In this document: piece by piece, positions 1 through 7,675 of the stretch | How positions within the stretch are numbered: the stretch's first letter is position 1 | Layout of the letters: each line of letters starts with the position of its first letter | Origin: an uncultured Sulfitobacter sp. | GTDB taxonomy: Bacteria > Pseudomonadota > Alphaproteobacteria > Rhodobacterales > Rhodobacteraceae | Assembly: GCA_947502265.1 (NCBI GenBank) | Contig: CANMZB010000006.1 | Span: 1 to 64,000, forward strand | Length of the DNA: 64,000 nt | Direction of reading: 5' to 3' | The notes under the pieces: model-generated | The model's input: only the letters and a program-made list of their open reading frames with translations | Told to the model about the DNA's origin: nothing | The model's database searches: none | Position numbers and translations under genes: made by a program

Positions 1-61
1 ATGTTATCCCCCGAAACTGGGGATCGTGAATCATGACAACGCGACAACCTCAATCAATTAA

Positions 62-749
62 TGGGTCCTGACCCTAACTGCAGCGAACTCTAAGGATCGT
101 AGCAAGTACTATGGCTATTATCTTTGTCACAATCGCTCCTGTGACGCGCACAAGAAATCGATCCCAAAAGGTGCCGTTGAAACAGCGTTTTCTGAACTAT
201 TGCAACAATTGGAACCAGATCCAAAGGTGTTTGGTGTTGCCAGGGAAATGCTTAAAGACATTTGGGAAATGCGCCAAGAGGAGGTTTCCCAAAACGAACG
301 GGCGGTTAAGGCTCAGGTTGAGCGGCTAAATAAGTCAAAGGACGCGGTGGTGGAAAGGATCATAAATGCAAGTGACGCTCGGCTTGTCGATGCCTACGAG
401 AAAAAGCTTACAGAACTCTCCCTTGAGGAAGAGGAATTAATCCAAAAAAATGAACAGGGCCCCAACTCCGAGCCATTCATTCGATGATCTGTTCGAACCA
501 GTTGCAAAAATCATATCAAGCCCTTCTAAAGTATGGGAAAAATCAAATCCAGAGCAAAGGAAAGCACTTCTGAAAATGCTATTTTCAGAAAAAGCATCCT
601 ACTCAATAGAAAACGGACTTCGAACCGCCAAAACCACCTTTTCTTTCAATGTGATACGAGGAGATTTCACCTCCAAGGAGGGTTTGGTGGAGCATAGCGG
701 GATCGAACCGCTGACCTCCTGCATGCCATGCAGGCGCTCTCCCAGCTGA
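62..749 (+). pseudogene. C-terminal remnant of a large serine recombinase (frameshifted)
   Basis: Residues encoded from about 83 to 486 read like the second half of the recombinase zinc ribbon (KYYGYYLCHNRSC), followed by the long charged coiled coil typical of large serine recombinases. That frame closes with TGA at 485-487. The family C-terminus (FDDLFEP, VWEKSNPEQRKALL, NGLRTAKTTF) continues in another frame from about 475. Upstream, the same frame has a stop at 59-61 and no recognisable catalytic domain, so the gene is both truncated and frameshifted. The final codons of the second frame run antisense through the adjacent tRNA-Ala gene, ending in SGIEPLTSCMPC. This is what an integrase gene sitting at a tRNA attachment site looks like. 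Base composition is clearly more AT-rich than downstream genes. Confidence 0.8.
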
Positions 750-760
750 GCTAATGCCCC
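685..760 (-). tRNA. tRNA-Ala (anticodon GGC)
   Basis: Read on the minus strand, the gene starts GGGGCAT and ends ATGCTCC-A-CCA. It has a normal D arm, a CCTGC/GCAGG anticodon stem around the loop ATGGCAT (anticodon GGC), and a GCGGTTCGATCCCGC T arm. Length is 76 nt including an encoded CCA. The recombinase remnant abuts its 3' end, so this tRNA probably served as an attachment site. Confidence 0.97.
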
Positions 761-763
761 ATC

Positions 764-779
764 TTGAGCCTTGGCTCAA
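764..779 (-). other. Short perfect inverted repeat downstream of the FYDLN gene
   Basis: TTGAGCC-TT-GGCTCAA forms a perfect 7-bp stem between the FYDLN gene and tRNA-Ala, which lie on the same strand. No clear T run follows, so a terminator role is only possible. Confidence 0.3.
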
Positions 780-867
780 ATGGATCGACCAACAGGCCGA
801 TGCGCCGTGTACTAGGCTGAAGAACCGGCAGGATCAAGCGAAAAACGCACCACCCCGCCGACCAATT

Positions 868-1197
868 TCAACTGTCGTCGTCTTCGGATGCCACGTCCGC
901 GATTTCTTCGAGCGGAACTGTATCTTCATCGTCTTCGTCATCGTCCAGCAAATCGTCGTCCAGATCCACATCGACATCATCGTCATCGACCAGATCCCCT
1001 TCTTCGGAGCCCTTCGTTGCCTTGGCTTTGGCGGTGGCGGCATCTTCGGCGTCGGCGGCGATCATGCGGGACTTGGAATTGTCCACCGCGACCGTTTCGC
1101 CCGTGTAGGGGCTGATGATCGGGCTTTTGTTCAGATCGTAGAAACGCTTGCCCGTGGTGGGGCACAGGCGTTTGGTTCCCCATTCTTCGTTGGGCAT
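868..1197 (-). CDS. TIGR02300/FYDLN-acid family protein
   Basis: A 109-residue protein that starts MPNEEWGTKRLCPTTG and carries the KRFYDLN motif that names the family at about residues 18-24. The first 45 residues are a small conserved domain with a single visible cysteine, and the second half is an extremely acidic Asp/Glu tail. The family is almost confined to alphaproteobacteria, and its biochemical role is not known to me. The start is supported by an AGGGGA ribosome-binding site a few bases upstream on the minus strand. It is transcribed away from the YgjP-like gene and towards tRNA-Ala. Confidence 0.9.
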   Translation of the reverse strand: MPNEEWGTKRLCPTTGKRFYDLNKSPIISPYTGETVAVDNSKSRMIAADAEDAATAKAKATKGSEEGDLVDDDDVDVDLDDDLLDDDEDDEDTVPLEEIADVASEDDDS

Positions 1198-1306
1198 GGA
1201 TTTCCCCTTTGGTAATTGGTGTTGTGTCTAGATGATTCAGGGCAATTGCCATATGCTGGAGGGGCTGTCAAAGCCTAAAGCCTTTCCCATCCGTCAAGAG
1301 CCCCGC

Positions 1307-1993
1307 ATGTCCGACACTTATCTGCCCGGAGATCCGCCGATTTCCCTGATCCTGAGGCGCTCGGCACAAGCCAAGCGGGTCTCGCTGCGTATCTCGCAGC
1401 TGGACGGGCGGGTGACGTTGACGCTGCCCAAACGGCTGGCAGAACGCGAGGCGTTGGCGTTTGCACGCTCCAAAGAAGACTGGATTCGCAAGCATCTGGA
1501 CGCGCGCGAAGACGATGTGGTGGTGCGCCACGGCGCGCGCATTGCGTTAGGCGGGAGATTGATCGAGGTGCGTCAGGGGGCCGGACGACGGGTGGAAATC
1601 ACGCCGGAAGCGATCCTTGTTCCGGGACCGGAAGAGCGCGCGGGCAAGCGGCTGTTGGCGCATCTCAAGGAAATCGCGCGCGACAGGCTGGCGGGTGCGT
1701 GTGATGATTATGCCGCTACATTGGGCCGCCCTTATGCGCGGCTTTCCTTGCGCGATACGCGGTCGCGCTGGGGGTCGTGTACCTCGGACGGCGGGCTGAT
1801 GTTTTCGTGGCGGCTGATTCTCGCGCCGCCCGAGGTGCTGGATTATGTTGCCGCACATGAGGTGGCGCATCTGGCAGAGATGAACCACTCTGCCGCTTTC
1901 TGGGCGCAGGTGGAACGTATCTACGGCGATTACGCCGCCCCGCGCGGCTGGCTGCGGGCGCATGGCAGCGGGCTACACCGCTACAAGTTCTAG
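1307..1993 (+). CDS. YgjP-like (SprT/M48-type) metal-dependent hydrolase
   Basis: The 228-residue product has the DUF45/YgjP signature: the block TRSRWGSC at about 151-158 and a zinc-binding HEVAH motif at 184-188 followed by a third ligand region (MNHSAAFW). Family members are gluzincin-like putative zinc metalloproteases/hydrolases of unknown substrate, expected in the cytoplasm because no signal peptide is seen. The ATG at 1307 is preferred because conserved similarity begins there; an in-frame ATG exists at 1232 but adds a tail unlike the family. The stop overlaps the stop of the convergent SMR pseudogene within a CTAG tetranucleotide. Confidence 0.88.
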   Translation: MSDTYLPGDPPISLILRRSAQAKRVSLRISQLDGRVTLTLPKRLAEREALAFARSKEDWIRKHLDAREDDVVVRHGARIALGGRLIEVRQGAGRRVEITPEAILVPGPEERAGKRLLAHLKEIARDRLAGACDDYAATLGRPYARLSLRDTRSRWGSCTSDGGLMFSWRLILAPPEVLDYVAAHEVAHLAEMNHSAAFWAQVERIYGDYAAPRGWLRAHGSGLHRYKF

Positions 1994-2253
1994 GCCAGCT
2001 TGAGCAGCAGTATACCTTCGCCGACAAATGTGATGCCCGTCAGGCGCATGGGCGTCGCGGCCTCGCCAAACATCATGATGCCCAGCAAAGTCGCACCAAT
2101 GGCACCGATGCCCACGCATCAGAAGCTGATGAGCATGGCGACACCGGTAACGATACTCGGTCCGGGATTGATAAATCCGTTGGAGGTCTTTATCGCGCCG
2201 GCCCAGACGATCTCGAAGAAGCTGGTAATGATGAGGAGAGTTCAGGCGTTCAT
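1990..2253 (-). pseudogene. Small multidrug resistance (SMR/SugE-like) transporter, decayed
   Basis: The minus strand from the ATG at 2253 reads like a four-helix SMR pump: LLIITSFFEIVWAGAIKTS with the membrane glutamate of helix 1, then PSIVTGVAMLISF, then GIGAIGATLLGIMMFGE and PMRLTGITFVGEGILLLKLA. Two defects are visible. Codon 4 is TGA where tryptophan is expected. About 18-20 residues of helices 2-3 are missing between MLISF and GIGAIGA, with a second TGA at the junction. The remnant is 87 codons against about 105-110 for the family. Orientation is convergent with the YgjP-like gene. SugE versus QacE type cannot be decided. Confidence 0.85.
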
Positions 2254-2343
2254 TTGTGTATTTCTCTATCGGGCGCAAGGGGTTCCTTGAGGGTATTACA
2301 AAGGGCCACTTGACCCATAGGTGTTTTGTGATCACAAGCAGGC

Positions 2344-2994
2344 ATGAACCTGACGCCCCGCCCTGTTGACCCCGCTCCGCTGGCCCATGATCGTGTATAC
2401 CGCCAACTGCGGACGCGTATCATGCACGGCATGCTTCCGCCCGGTCAGGCGCTGACGTTGCGCGGCATTGGCAAGGAGTTCGAGGTGTCGATGACGCCCG
2501 CGCGCGAGGCCGTACGCAGGTTGACGGCGGAAGGGGCTTTGACGACGTCGAATTCGGGGCGGATTTCCACACCGGAACTGAGCAGCGAACGGATCGAGGA
2601 ACTAGCGGCGTTGCGTGCGTTGATCGAGGTCGAGCTGGCCAGTCGCGCGCTGCCGCGGGCACATCTGGCGTTGATCGAGCGGTTGCAGAACATCAACGCG
2701 AAGGTTGGCGAAGCTGTCGCGCACCGTGATGCTGTAAGCTACATCCGCACCAATCTGGAATTCCACCGCACGCTGTATCTGCGCGCACAGGCTCCTGCGA
2801 TGCTGGCCATGGCCGAGACGGTCTGGTTGCAGATGGGGCCAACGATGCGCGCGCTTTACGGCCGGTTGCGCCGGACCGAGCCGCCGCAGTTTCACCGGCT
2901 GATCATTGCGGCGCTAAGGGCGGGGGACGAGCCGGGATTGCGGCTGGCGGTGCGCTCGGACGTGACGCAGGGACTGCGGATGTTGGCAAGCTGA
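2344..2994 (+). CDS. GntR family transcriptional regulator, FCD (FadR) subfamily
   Basis: This 216-residue protein has an N-terminal winged helix-turn-helix at about residues 15-75 (VYRQLRTRIMHG, LTLRGIGKEFEVSMTPAREAVRRL) and an all-helical FCD effector domain (LRALIEVELA, FHRTLY). Such regulators bind operators as dimers and respond to small carboxylates, but the ligand cannot be inferred here. No co-oriented enzyme gene follows. A rho-independent terminator about 120 bp downstream suggests a single-gene transcript. Confidence 0.9.
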   Translation: MNLTPRPVDPAPLAHDRVYRQLRTRIMHGMLPPGQALTLRGIGKEFEVSMTPAREAVRRLTAEGALTTSNSGRISTPELSSERIEELAALRALIEVELASRALPRAHLALIERLQNINAKVGEAVAHRDAVSYIRTNLEFHRTLYLRAQAPAMLAMAETVWLQMGPTMRALYGRLRRTEPPQFHRLIIAALRAGDEPGLRLAVRSDVTQGLRMLAS

Positions 2995-3112
2995 CGCTGC
3001 GGGCTTGGCGCGGATGATGTCCGCATATCCTGTACACCATGCGTACATACCCGCCCAATTATGTCGGTCCGAGATAAAGCGCGGACGATTTGCGATTTTC
3101 CAAATGATCGTG

Positions 3113-3132
3113 CCGCCGTTCGGGCGGTTTTT
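3113..3132 (+). terminator. Rho-independent terminator after the GntR gene
   Basis: CCGCC-GTTC-GGGCGG hairpin followed by TTTTT. Confidence 0.7.
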
Positions 3133-3261
3133 GTGATGTCCGGCAGCTTGCATACGAAGCCTGAGCGAAGATCGAAATGACCATTCACAGCATCCGTGAA
3201 GATGACATCCCTGCCGTCGTAGGGATGCTCCATGCCCGTCGGGCAGTTGGAGGGGGCGGGC

Positions 3262-3285
3262 TTGAGTTTATTGGCCAAATGAAGC
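3262..3285 (+). repeat. Dispersed intergenic motif, copy 1
   Basis: A 24-bp element consisting of TTGAGTTTA followed directly by TTGGCCAAATGAAGC, with a G-rich flank on its left. Identical in sequence to copies 2 and 4, with one or two changes in copies 5 and 3. It lies between convergent genes (gntR and accA). Confidence 0.85.
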
Positions 3286-3350
3286 GGGCGGTGGCGCGCA
3301 GACTATCCGTGTGCGGTTCGTCGGCCGCGCGGGAGATGGGTGTGGCCAGC

Positions 3351-4313
3351 TCAGGCTGCGAGGCCCTTGTTGCCCATGTCGAGATATTTGTCCCGCCGGT
3401 CTTTGATGAGCGCTTTGGCGTCTTTTCCGTCTAGCGATTTCAGCATATCGGCGATCGCGAGGCGCACAGCGTCAATCGCGGCCTCGGGATTGCGATGCGC
3501 GCCGCCATTCGGTTCGGGGATGATTTGATCGTTGACGCCGAGTTGTTTGAGGTCTTGCGCGGTCAGGCGCAGCGCTTCCGCGGCCTCGCGCATTTTCTCG
3601 GGGTCTTTCCACAGGATCGAGGCGCAGCCTTCGGGGCTGATCACGGAATAGACCGAGTGTTCGAGCATGGCCACGCGGTTTGCCGTGGCAAAGGCCACCG
3701 CCCCGCCGGAGCCGCCTTCGCCGATCACAACGCTCACCAGTGGCACGCCGATTTGCAGGCACTTCTGGGTTGAGCGGGCGATTGCTTCGGATTGGCCACG
3801 CTCTTCGGCGCCTTTTCCGGGGTAGGCGCCGGGCGTATCGACCAGCGTGATGACCGGCAGGCCGAAGCGGTCGGCGAGATCCATCAGCCGGACCGCCTTG
3901 CGATACCCTTCGGGGCGGGCCATGCCGAAATTACGTTCGATCCGGGATTTGGTGTCGTTGCCTTTTTCGTGGCCGATCACAACGACCGCGCGATCATTGA
4001 AGCGGGCAAGCCCGCCCATAACCGCCTCGTCCTCGGCAAAGTTACGATCCCCTGCGAGGGGGGTGTATTCGGTAAAAAGCGCTTTGATATAATCGCTGCA
4101 ATGGGGCCGCTCGGGGTGGCGCGCGACCTGACATTTGCGCCATGGGGTGAGCGATTTATATAGCTCGTCCAGCATCTTGGCGGCTTTTAGGTCCAGCGCT
4201 TCGGCTTCGTCGCTGACATTTGTTTCAGGATCACGTCGCGCCATGGCGCGCAATTCTTCGGCCTTGCCTTCGATTTCCGCAAGGGGTTTTTCGAAATCCA
4301 TATACTGTGTCAT
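3351..4313 (-). CDS. accA: Acetyl-CoA carboxylase carboxyltransferase subunit alpha
   Basis: AccA with AccD transfers the carboxyl group from carboxybiotin to acetyl-CoA, making malonyl-CoA for fatty acid synthesis. The 320-residue product matches the usual length and shows the carboxyltransferase landmarks: the N-terminal helix [30 protein letters not shown], the glycine-rich GEGGSGGA and [13 protein letters not shown]. The start at 4313 ([11 protein letters not shown]) is the family start; an in-frame upstream extension is not conserved. accD is not nearby. It is transcribed towards the GntR gene, with one copy of the dispersed motif beyond its 3' end. Confidence 0.97.
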   Translation of the reverse strand: MTQYMDFEKPLAEIEGKAEELRAMARRDPETNVSDEAEALDLKAAKMLDELYKSLTPWRKCQVARHPERPHCSDYIKALFTEYTPLAGDRNFAEDEAVMGGLARFNDRAVVVIGHEKGNDTKSRIERNFGMARPEGYRKAVRLMDLADRFGLPVITLVDTPGAYPGKGAEERGQSEAIARSTQKCLQIGVPLVSVVIGEGGSGGAVAFATANRVAMLEHSVYSVISPEGCASILWKDPEKMREAAEALRLTAQDLKQLGVNDQIIPEPNGGAHRNPEAAIDAVRLAIADMLKSLDGKDAKALIKDRRDKYLDMGNKGLAA

Positions 4314-4377
4314 TGCGCGCTCCGACTGGTGATCCGACCCTGTATATGGCGCTGTTCGGTGGCATTTGCAACGCGGC

Positions 4378-4971
4378 TTAGAGACCCAGCACAGGGTAGA
4401 GTGATGCGACAAGCAGGGCGGCCATTGTCCAGTTGTAGGCGCGCAGGCGGCGCGGATTGGTCAGGATGCGCTGAAGCTGTTGTCCGGCCACGGTCCAGAG
4501 AGTGACGGAGGGCAGGTTTACGCAGGCAAAAAGCGTGGCGGCCAGCGTTAGCCATGCGAAGTTGGCACCGCTCACATAGACCGTGATCGCGGTGAGCGCC
4601 ATCGCCCATGCCTTTGGGTTCACCCACTGAAAAGCTGCGGCCTGTAGAAAATTGAGCGGGCGGCCCGCTTCGGCGCTTTTGCTGATGGGGGCGGCGTTGG
4701 CGATCTTCCATGCGAGGTAGAGCATGTACATGACACTGGCGACCTTCAGCACCGTATAAATCACCGGAAAGCGGTCAAATATCTGCACCAGTCCGCTGCC
4801 CACCAGCACTAGCATCACGGCGAAGCCCACGGAGATGCCCAACATATGCGGAATTGTGCGCCAGAATCCGAAATTGGCACCCGAGGCCATCAGCATCAGG
4901 TTGTTCGGCCCCGGCGTGGCCGAGCTGACGAAGGCGAAAAGCGCGAGGCTGGTGAGGATTTCGGGGGTCAT
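4378..4971 (-). CDS. LysE family translocator
   Basis: A membrane exporter of the LysE/RhtB superfamily, 197 residues with about six hydrophobic segments. The N-terminal half carries the hallmark [13 protein letters not shown], followed by [11 protein letters not shown] and [13 protein letters not shown]. Members export amino acids and related metabolites by proton antiport; the substrate cannot be deduced. The start at 4971 (MTPEILTSL) fits the family better than an in-frame ATG at 5019 that lacks a ribosome-binding site. It lies 64 bp upstream of accA on the same strand, so the two could be cotranscribed. Confidence 0.9.
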   Translation of the reverse strand: MTPEILTSLALFAFVSSATPGPNNLMLMASGANFGFWRTIPHMLGISVGFAVMLVLVGSGLVQIFDRFPVIYTVLKVASVMYMLYLAWKIANAAPISKSAEAGRPLNFLQAAAFQWVNPKAWAMALTAITVYVSGANFAWLTLAATLFACVNLPSVTLWTVAGQQLQRILTNPRRLRAYNWTMAALLVASLYPVLGL

Positions 4972-5144
4972 GAAGTATGCCTTGCGTTGCAGGATGGGCC
5001 AGTTGAGAGGGTCTGTCATTGATTCTAGGGGAGGGGCAAGACCTTGATTGGTGTCGAAACGCGGCGGTCAGGATGTATGAAGCACGGCGTTCATTGTTCT
5101 TTAGCCGTTCTCGTTGCAGGGTGGGGCGGAAATGTGACGAAACC

Positions 5145-5372
5145 ATGATCGAAAGGGGACGCATTGTGGCTTTGATCAATTATGTGCTGGCGGGAATGCT
5201 CGGGACGCTTGTGGCTGTGTCGATGTATGCAGAGCGTGTGAGCCTGTCCGGCGCGGTGGAGCCTGCACCGGCACTTGTTTCCGCGGGTGACGGAGGCCTG
5301 ATTTACCCCGTGGGTGCAAAAGCAAACGGCCCGCCAGTGACGGGCCGTTATTGTCTGGCGGGCGTAGCTTAG
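5145..5372 (+). CDS. Possible small membrane protein (weak)
   Basis: A 75-codon frame with one clear hydrophobic stretch near its N-terminus (VLAGMLGTLVAVSMYA). I recognise no family. Its 3' part runs through the terminator hairpin of mcl1 and overlaps the end of that gene, which argues against a real protein. It is listed because nothing else occupies 4972-5325. Confidence 0.2.
   Translation: MIERGRIVALINYVLAGMLGTLVAVSMYAERVSLSGAVEPAPALVSAGDGGLIYPVGAKANGPPVTGRYCLAGVA
5326..5348 (-). terminator. Terminator of the malyl-CoA lyase gene
   Basis: ACGGCCCG and CGGGCCGT form an 8-bp stem 21 bp past the stop codon of the minus-strand lyase gene. On that strand it is followed by the T-rich stretch TTTGCTTTTG. 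Confidence 0.7.
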
Positions 5373-6325
5373 CCTTTAATCATCTCGGACTGGCGCACGA
5401 TGACCTCTGCCTGTTTGATGCTGGCGATGTCGACAAGGCGGCCTTTGAAAACGGTGGCACCTTCGCCGTTGGCCTTGGCCTGTTCCATCGCCGCCAGGAT
5501 TTCGCGGGCTTCGGCGACGGCTTCGTCGGATGGTGTGAACACTTCGTTCGCCAATGCGATCTGTTTGGGGTGGATCGCCCATTTGCCGACCATGCCCAGC
5601 GTGGCAGAGCGGCGCGCCTGCGCACGGTAGCCTTCGTCATCGGAGAAATCACCGAAGGGGCCATCGACCGGCAGGACGCCGTGTGTGCGGCAGGCCGCGA
5701 CGATGGCAGTTTGCGCCCAGTGCCATGGATCGGACCAGTATTTCGCGCCTTCACGCAGCATGTAATAGTTTTCCTGCGTCCCGCCGATGCCGGTGGTCTG
5801 CATCCCCATGGAGGCGGCGAAATCGGCCGCGCCAAGGCTCATCGCCTGGAGGCGGGGAGAGGATGCGGCGATTTCTTCGACATGGGCGATGCCCGCGGCG
5901 CTTTCGATGATGACTTCGAAGGCGATGCGTTTTTCGCGGCCCTTTGCGGCCTCGATGGCGGATACCAGCGCATCGACAGCATAGACATCAGCGGCGCAGC
6001 CGACCTTGGGGATCATGATCTGGTCAAGGCGTCCGGAGGTTTGTTCGAGCAGGTCCACCACGTCGCGATACCAGTAGGGCGTGTCGAGGCTGTTGATCCG
6101 TACGGAAAGGGTTTTCTTGCCCCAATCCACGGTGTTGACGGCCTCGATTACGTTTGCGCGGGCCATGTCCTTGTCGTTGGGTGCGACGGAATCTTCGAGA
6201 TCAAGGTTGATCACGTCCGCGTCGGACGCGGCCATCTTGGCGAACAGTTTGGTGTTCGAGCCGGGGCCGAACAGCTGGCAACGGTTGGGACGGGCGGGGG
6301 GCGTGGGTTGCAGGCGGAAGCTCAT
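5369..6325 (-). CDS. mcl1: L-malyl-CoA/beta-methylmalyl-CoA lyase
   Basis: A 318-residue CitE-superfamily aldol lyase very like Rhodobacter Mcl1, which cleaves L-malyl-CoA to acetyl-CoA and glyoxylate and beta-methylmalyl-CoA to propionyl-CoA and glyoxylate in the ethylmalonyl-CoA pathway. Visible landmarks are the N-terminal CQLFGPGSN, the metal-site region INLDLEDSV at about residues 39-47, SVRINSL, the acidic EVIIESAAG, SLGAADFAASMGMQT and the C-terminal GKWAIHPKQI. The start at 6325 is followed immediately by the conserved MSFRLQPTPP. It is divergent from dgcN across a 246-bp AT-rich region and ends in its own terminator. It suggests acetate assimilation without relying on the classical glyoxylate shunt. 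Confidence 0.95.
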   Translation of the reverse strand: MSFRLQPTPPARPNRCQLFGPGSNTKLFAKMAASDADVINLDLEDSVAPNDKDMARANVIEAVNTVDWGKKTLSVRINSLDTPYWYRDVVDLLEQTSGRLDQIMIPKVGCAADVYAVDALVSAIEAAKGREKRIAFEVIIESAAGIAHVEEIAASSPRLQAMSLGAADFAASMGMQTTGIGGTQENYYMLREGAKYWSDPWHWAQTAIVAACRTHGVLPVDGPFGDFSDDEGYRAQARRSATLGMVGKWAIHPKQIALANEVFTPSDEAVAEAREILAAMEQAKANGEGATVFKGRLVDIASIKQAEVIVRQSEMIKG

Positions 6326-6571
6326 GGGGTGTGATCCTTTTGAGACATAAAATTGCGTTGAATTCCCCTGTTGAATTATAAAATTACGCGCCTTACTGCA
6401 AGGGTGATTTGCAGGTGCAGCATCAGAGGTGTGTGCAAGAATTGTGCAGTGGCGCTTCCGAATTGTGGAGAATCGTGCGCGGAAATCGGGTGGGGCGGCA
6501 GATATGCAATTGAATTGCGGAAAAATTAGAGCATTCTGCGCAAAGCTTATGTTCCTTCGGAGATTCGGACT
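6326..6571. promoter_or_regulatory. Divergent control region of mcl1 and dgcN, with a 13-bp palindrome
   Basis: An AT-rich 246-bp region between divergent genes. It holds a perfect 13-bp palindrome, GCAATTGAATTGC, at 6506-6518, about 55 bp before dgcN, and two direct GTTGAATT repeats (about 6357 and 6372) close to the mcl1 start. The palindrome is a plausible operator for the D-glutamate cluster. No regulator gene is adjacent. Confidence 0.45.
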
Positions 6572-7573
6572 ATGATCAAAACACCTTACCTGCTTTTTCT
6601 GGGCGATGCGCCTGACCAGCTTTCCGCGAAGGTTGCGCAGGGGATCAAGGACTGGCGCCCGGAAAATGCGGTAGGCCAGTTCCGGATGGAAAACTGCGGG
6701 GCGACTGTCGGGCTGACCGACATGACGTTGGCGCAGGCCAAGGCGGCCGGCGCCAGGACGCTGGTGATTGGCGTGGCCAATCGTGGTGGGATGATTTCGT
6801 CCGCGTGGAAAGAGGTGCTGATTGAAGCATTGCACATGGGCTTTGATCTGGCTTCGGGCCTGCATAACCTGCTGCGCGAGGAAGCGGATCTGGTGATTGC
6901 GGCCAAGAGCAACGGCTGCACCTTGCATGATGTGCGCATCCCGACGGTGAATTATCCGATCGCCAACGGCAAAAAGCGCAGCGGCAAGCGGGTGTTGGCG
7001 GTCGGTACGGATTGTTCGGTGGGCAAGATGTATACGGCGCTGGCGCTGGATGAAGCCATGCGCAAACGGGGCATGAAAAGCACGTTCCGCGCCACCGGTC
7101 AGACCGGTATTTTGATCACCGGCGAAGGTGTGCCGCTGGATGCGGTGGTTGCGGATTTCATGGCGGGCTCGATCGAGTATCTGACGCCTGACAATGACGA
7201 TGACCACTGGGACATCATCGAAGGGCAGGGCAGCCTGTTTCACGTCAGTTATTCGGGTGTGACGCTGGCGCTGGTGCATGGCGGGCAACCTGATGCGTTG
7301 ATCCTGTGTCACGAGCCGACGCGCACGCACATGCGCGGCCTGCCGGATTATACGCCGCCAACATTGGAAGCGGTGCGCGATGTGGCTTTGACGCTGGCAC
7401 GGGTGGCGAACCCGGCGTGCGTGGTTGTTGGCGTCTCGGTCAACACACAGCATATGTCCGAAGCGGACGCGCGCGCGTATCTTGATAAGGTGGAGGCGGA
7501 AACGGGTCTTCCGGCGGTGGACCCTTTCCGCCACGGCGCGGATAAGTTGGCCGGGGCCATCGAAAGCCTTTGA
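6572..7573 (+). CDS. dgcN: DUF1611 protein, D-glutamate N-acetyltransferase DgcN
   Basis: The 333-residue product matches the DUF1611 family to which DgcN belongs. DgcN N-acetylates D-glutamate, and DgcA then epimerises the product to N-acetyl-L-glutamate in a marine bacterial D-glutamate degradation route. The N-terminal domain begins TPYLLFLGDAP; a P-loop-like AVGTDCSVGKM lies at about residues 146-156, with TGQTGILI and the acidic EGQGSLFHVSY further on. The next gene on this strand is a DgcA-type epimerase and the one after that a D-amino-acid transaminase, which supports the assignment. Older annotation would be 'NAD-dependent epimerase/DUF1611'. The intervening 102 bp to dgcA carry a copy of the dispersed motif. 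Confidence 0.85.
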   Translation: MIKTPYLLFLGDAPDQLSAKVAQGIKDWRPENAVGQFRMENCGATVGLTDMTLAQAKAAGARTLVIGVANRGGMISSAWKEVLIEALHMGFDLASGLHNLLREEADLVIAAKSNGCTLHDVRIPTVNYPIANGKKRSGKRVLAVGTDCSVGKMYTALALDEAMRKRGMKSTFRATGQTGILITGEGVPLDAVVADFMAGSIEYLTPDNDDDHWDIIEGQGSLFHVSYSGVTLALVHGGQPDALILCHEPTRTHMRGLPDYTPPTLEAVRDVALTLARVANPACVVVGVSVNTQHMSEADARAYLDKVEAETGLPAVDPFRHGADKLAGAIESL

Positions 7574-7600
7574 TGGTGCGGGGTTTGCAGGCTGCGGGAT

Positions 7601-7624
7601 TTGAGTTTATTGGCCAAATGAAGC
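7601..7624 (+). repeat. Dispersed intergenic motif, copy 2
   Basis: The same 24-bp sequence as copy 1, preceded by GCTGCGGGAT. It lies between the co-oriented dgcN and dgcA genes. Confidence 0.85.
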
Positions 7625-7675
7625 CCCTTGGCGCAGTGCCCGGTTTCGGACGTCGCGCGGGGCGAGAGGATTTTG

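Larger units (their letters stand above)
2995..3350. other. Convergent intergenic region between gntR and accA
   Basis: About 350 bases without a credible gene. It holds a TGTAC-N7-GTACA inverted repeat at 3031-3047 of unknown use, a terminator hairpin at 3113-3132, and one copy of the dispersed intergenic motif at 3262-3285. Short reading frames across it have no family resemblance. Confidence 0.6.

Noticed and set aside
1990-2253. In-frame TGA codons at expected tryptophans in the SMR gene, hinting at TGA recoding
   Set aside because: The second TGA falls at a deletion junction, and every neighbouring gene uses TGA as a normal stop. Simple pseudogene decay explains both.
5369-7534. A 721-codon minus-strand frame covering mcl1 and its upstream region
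   Set aside because: Only the last 318 codons resemble a protein (Mcl1). The first 400 are antisense to dgcN and have no family resemblance.
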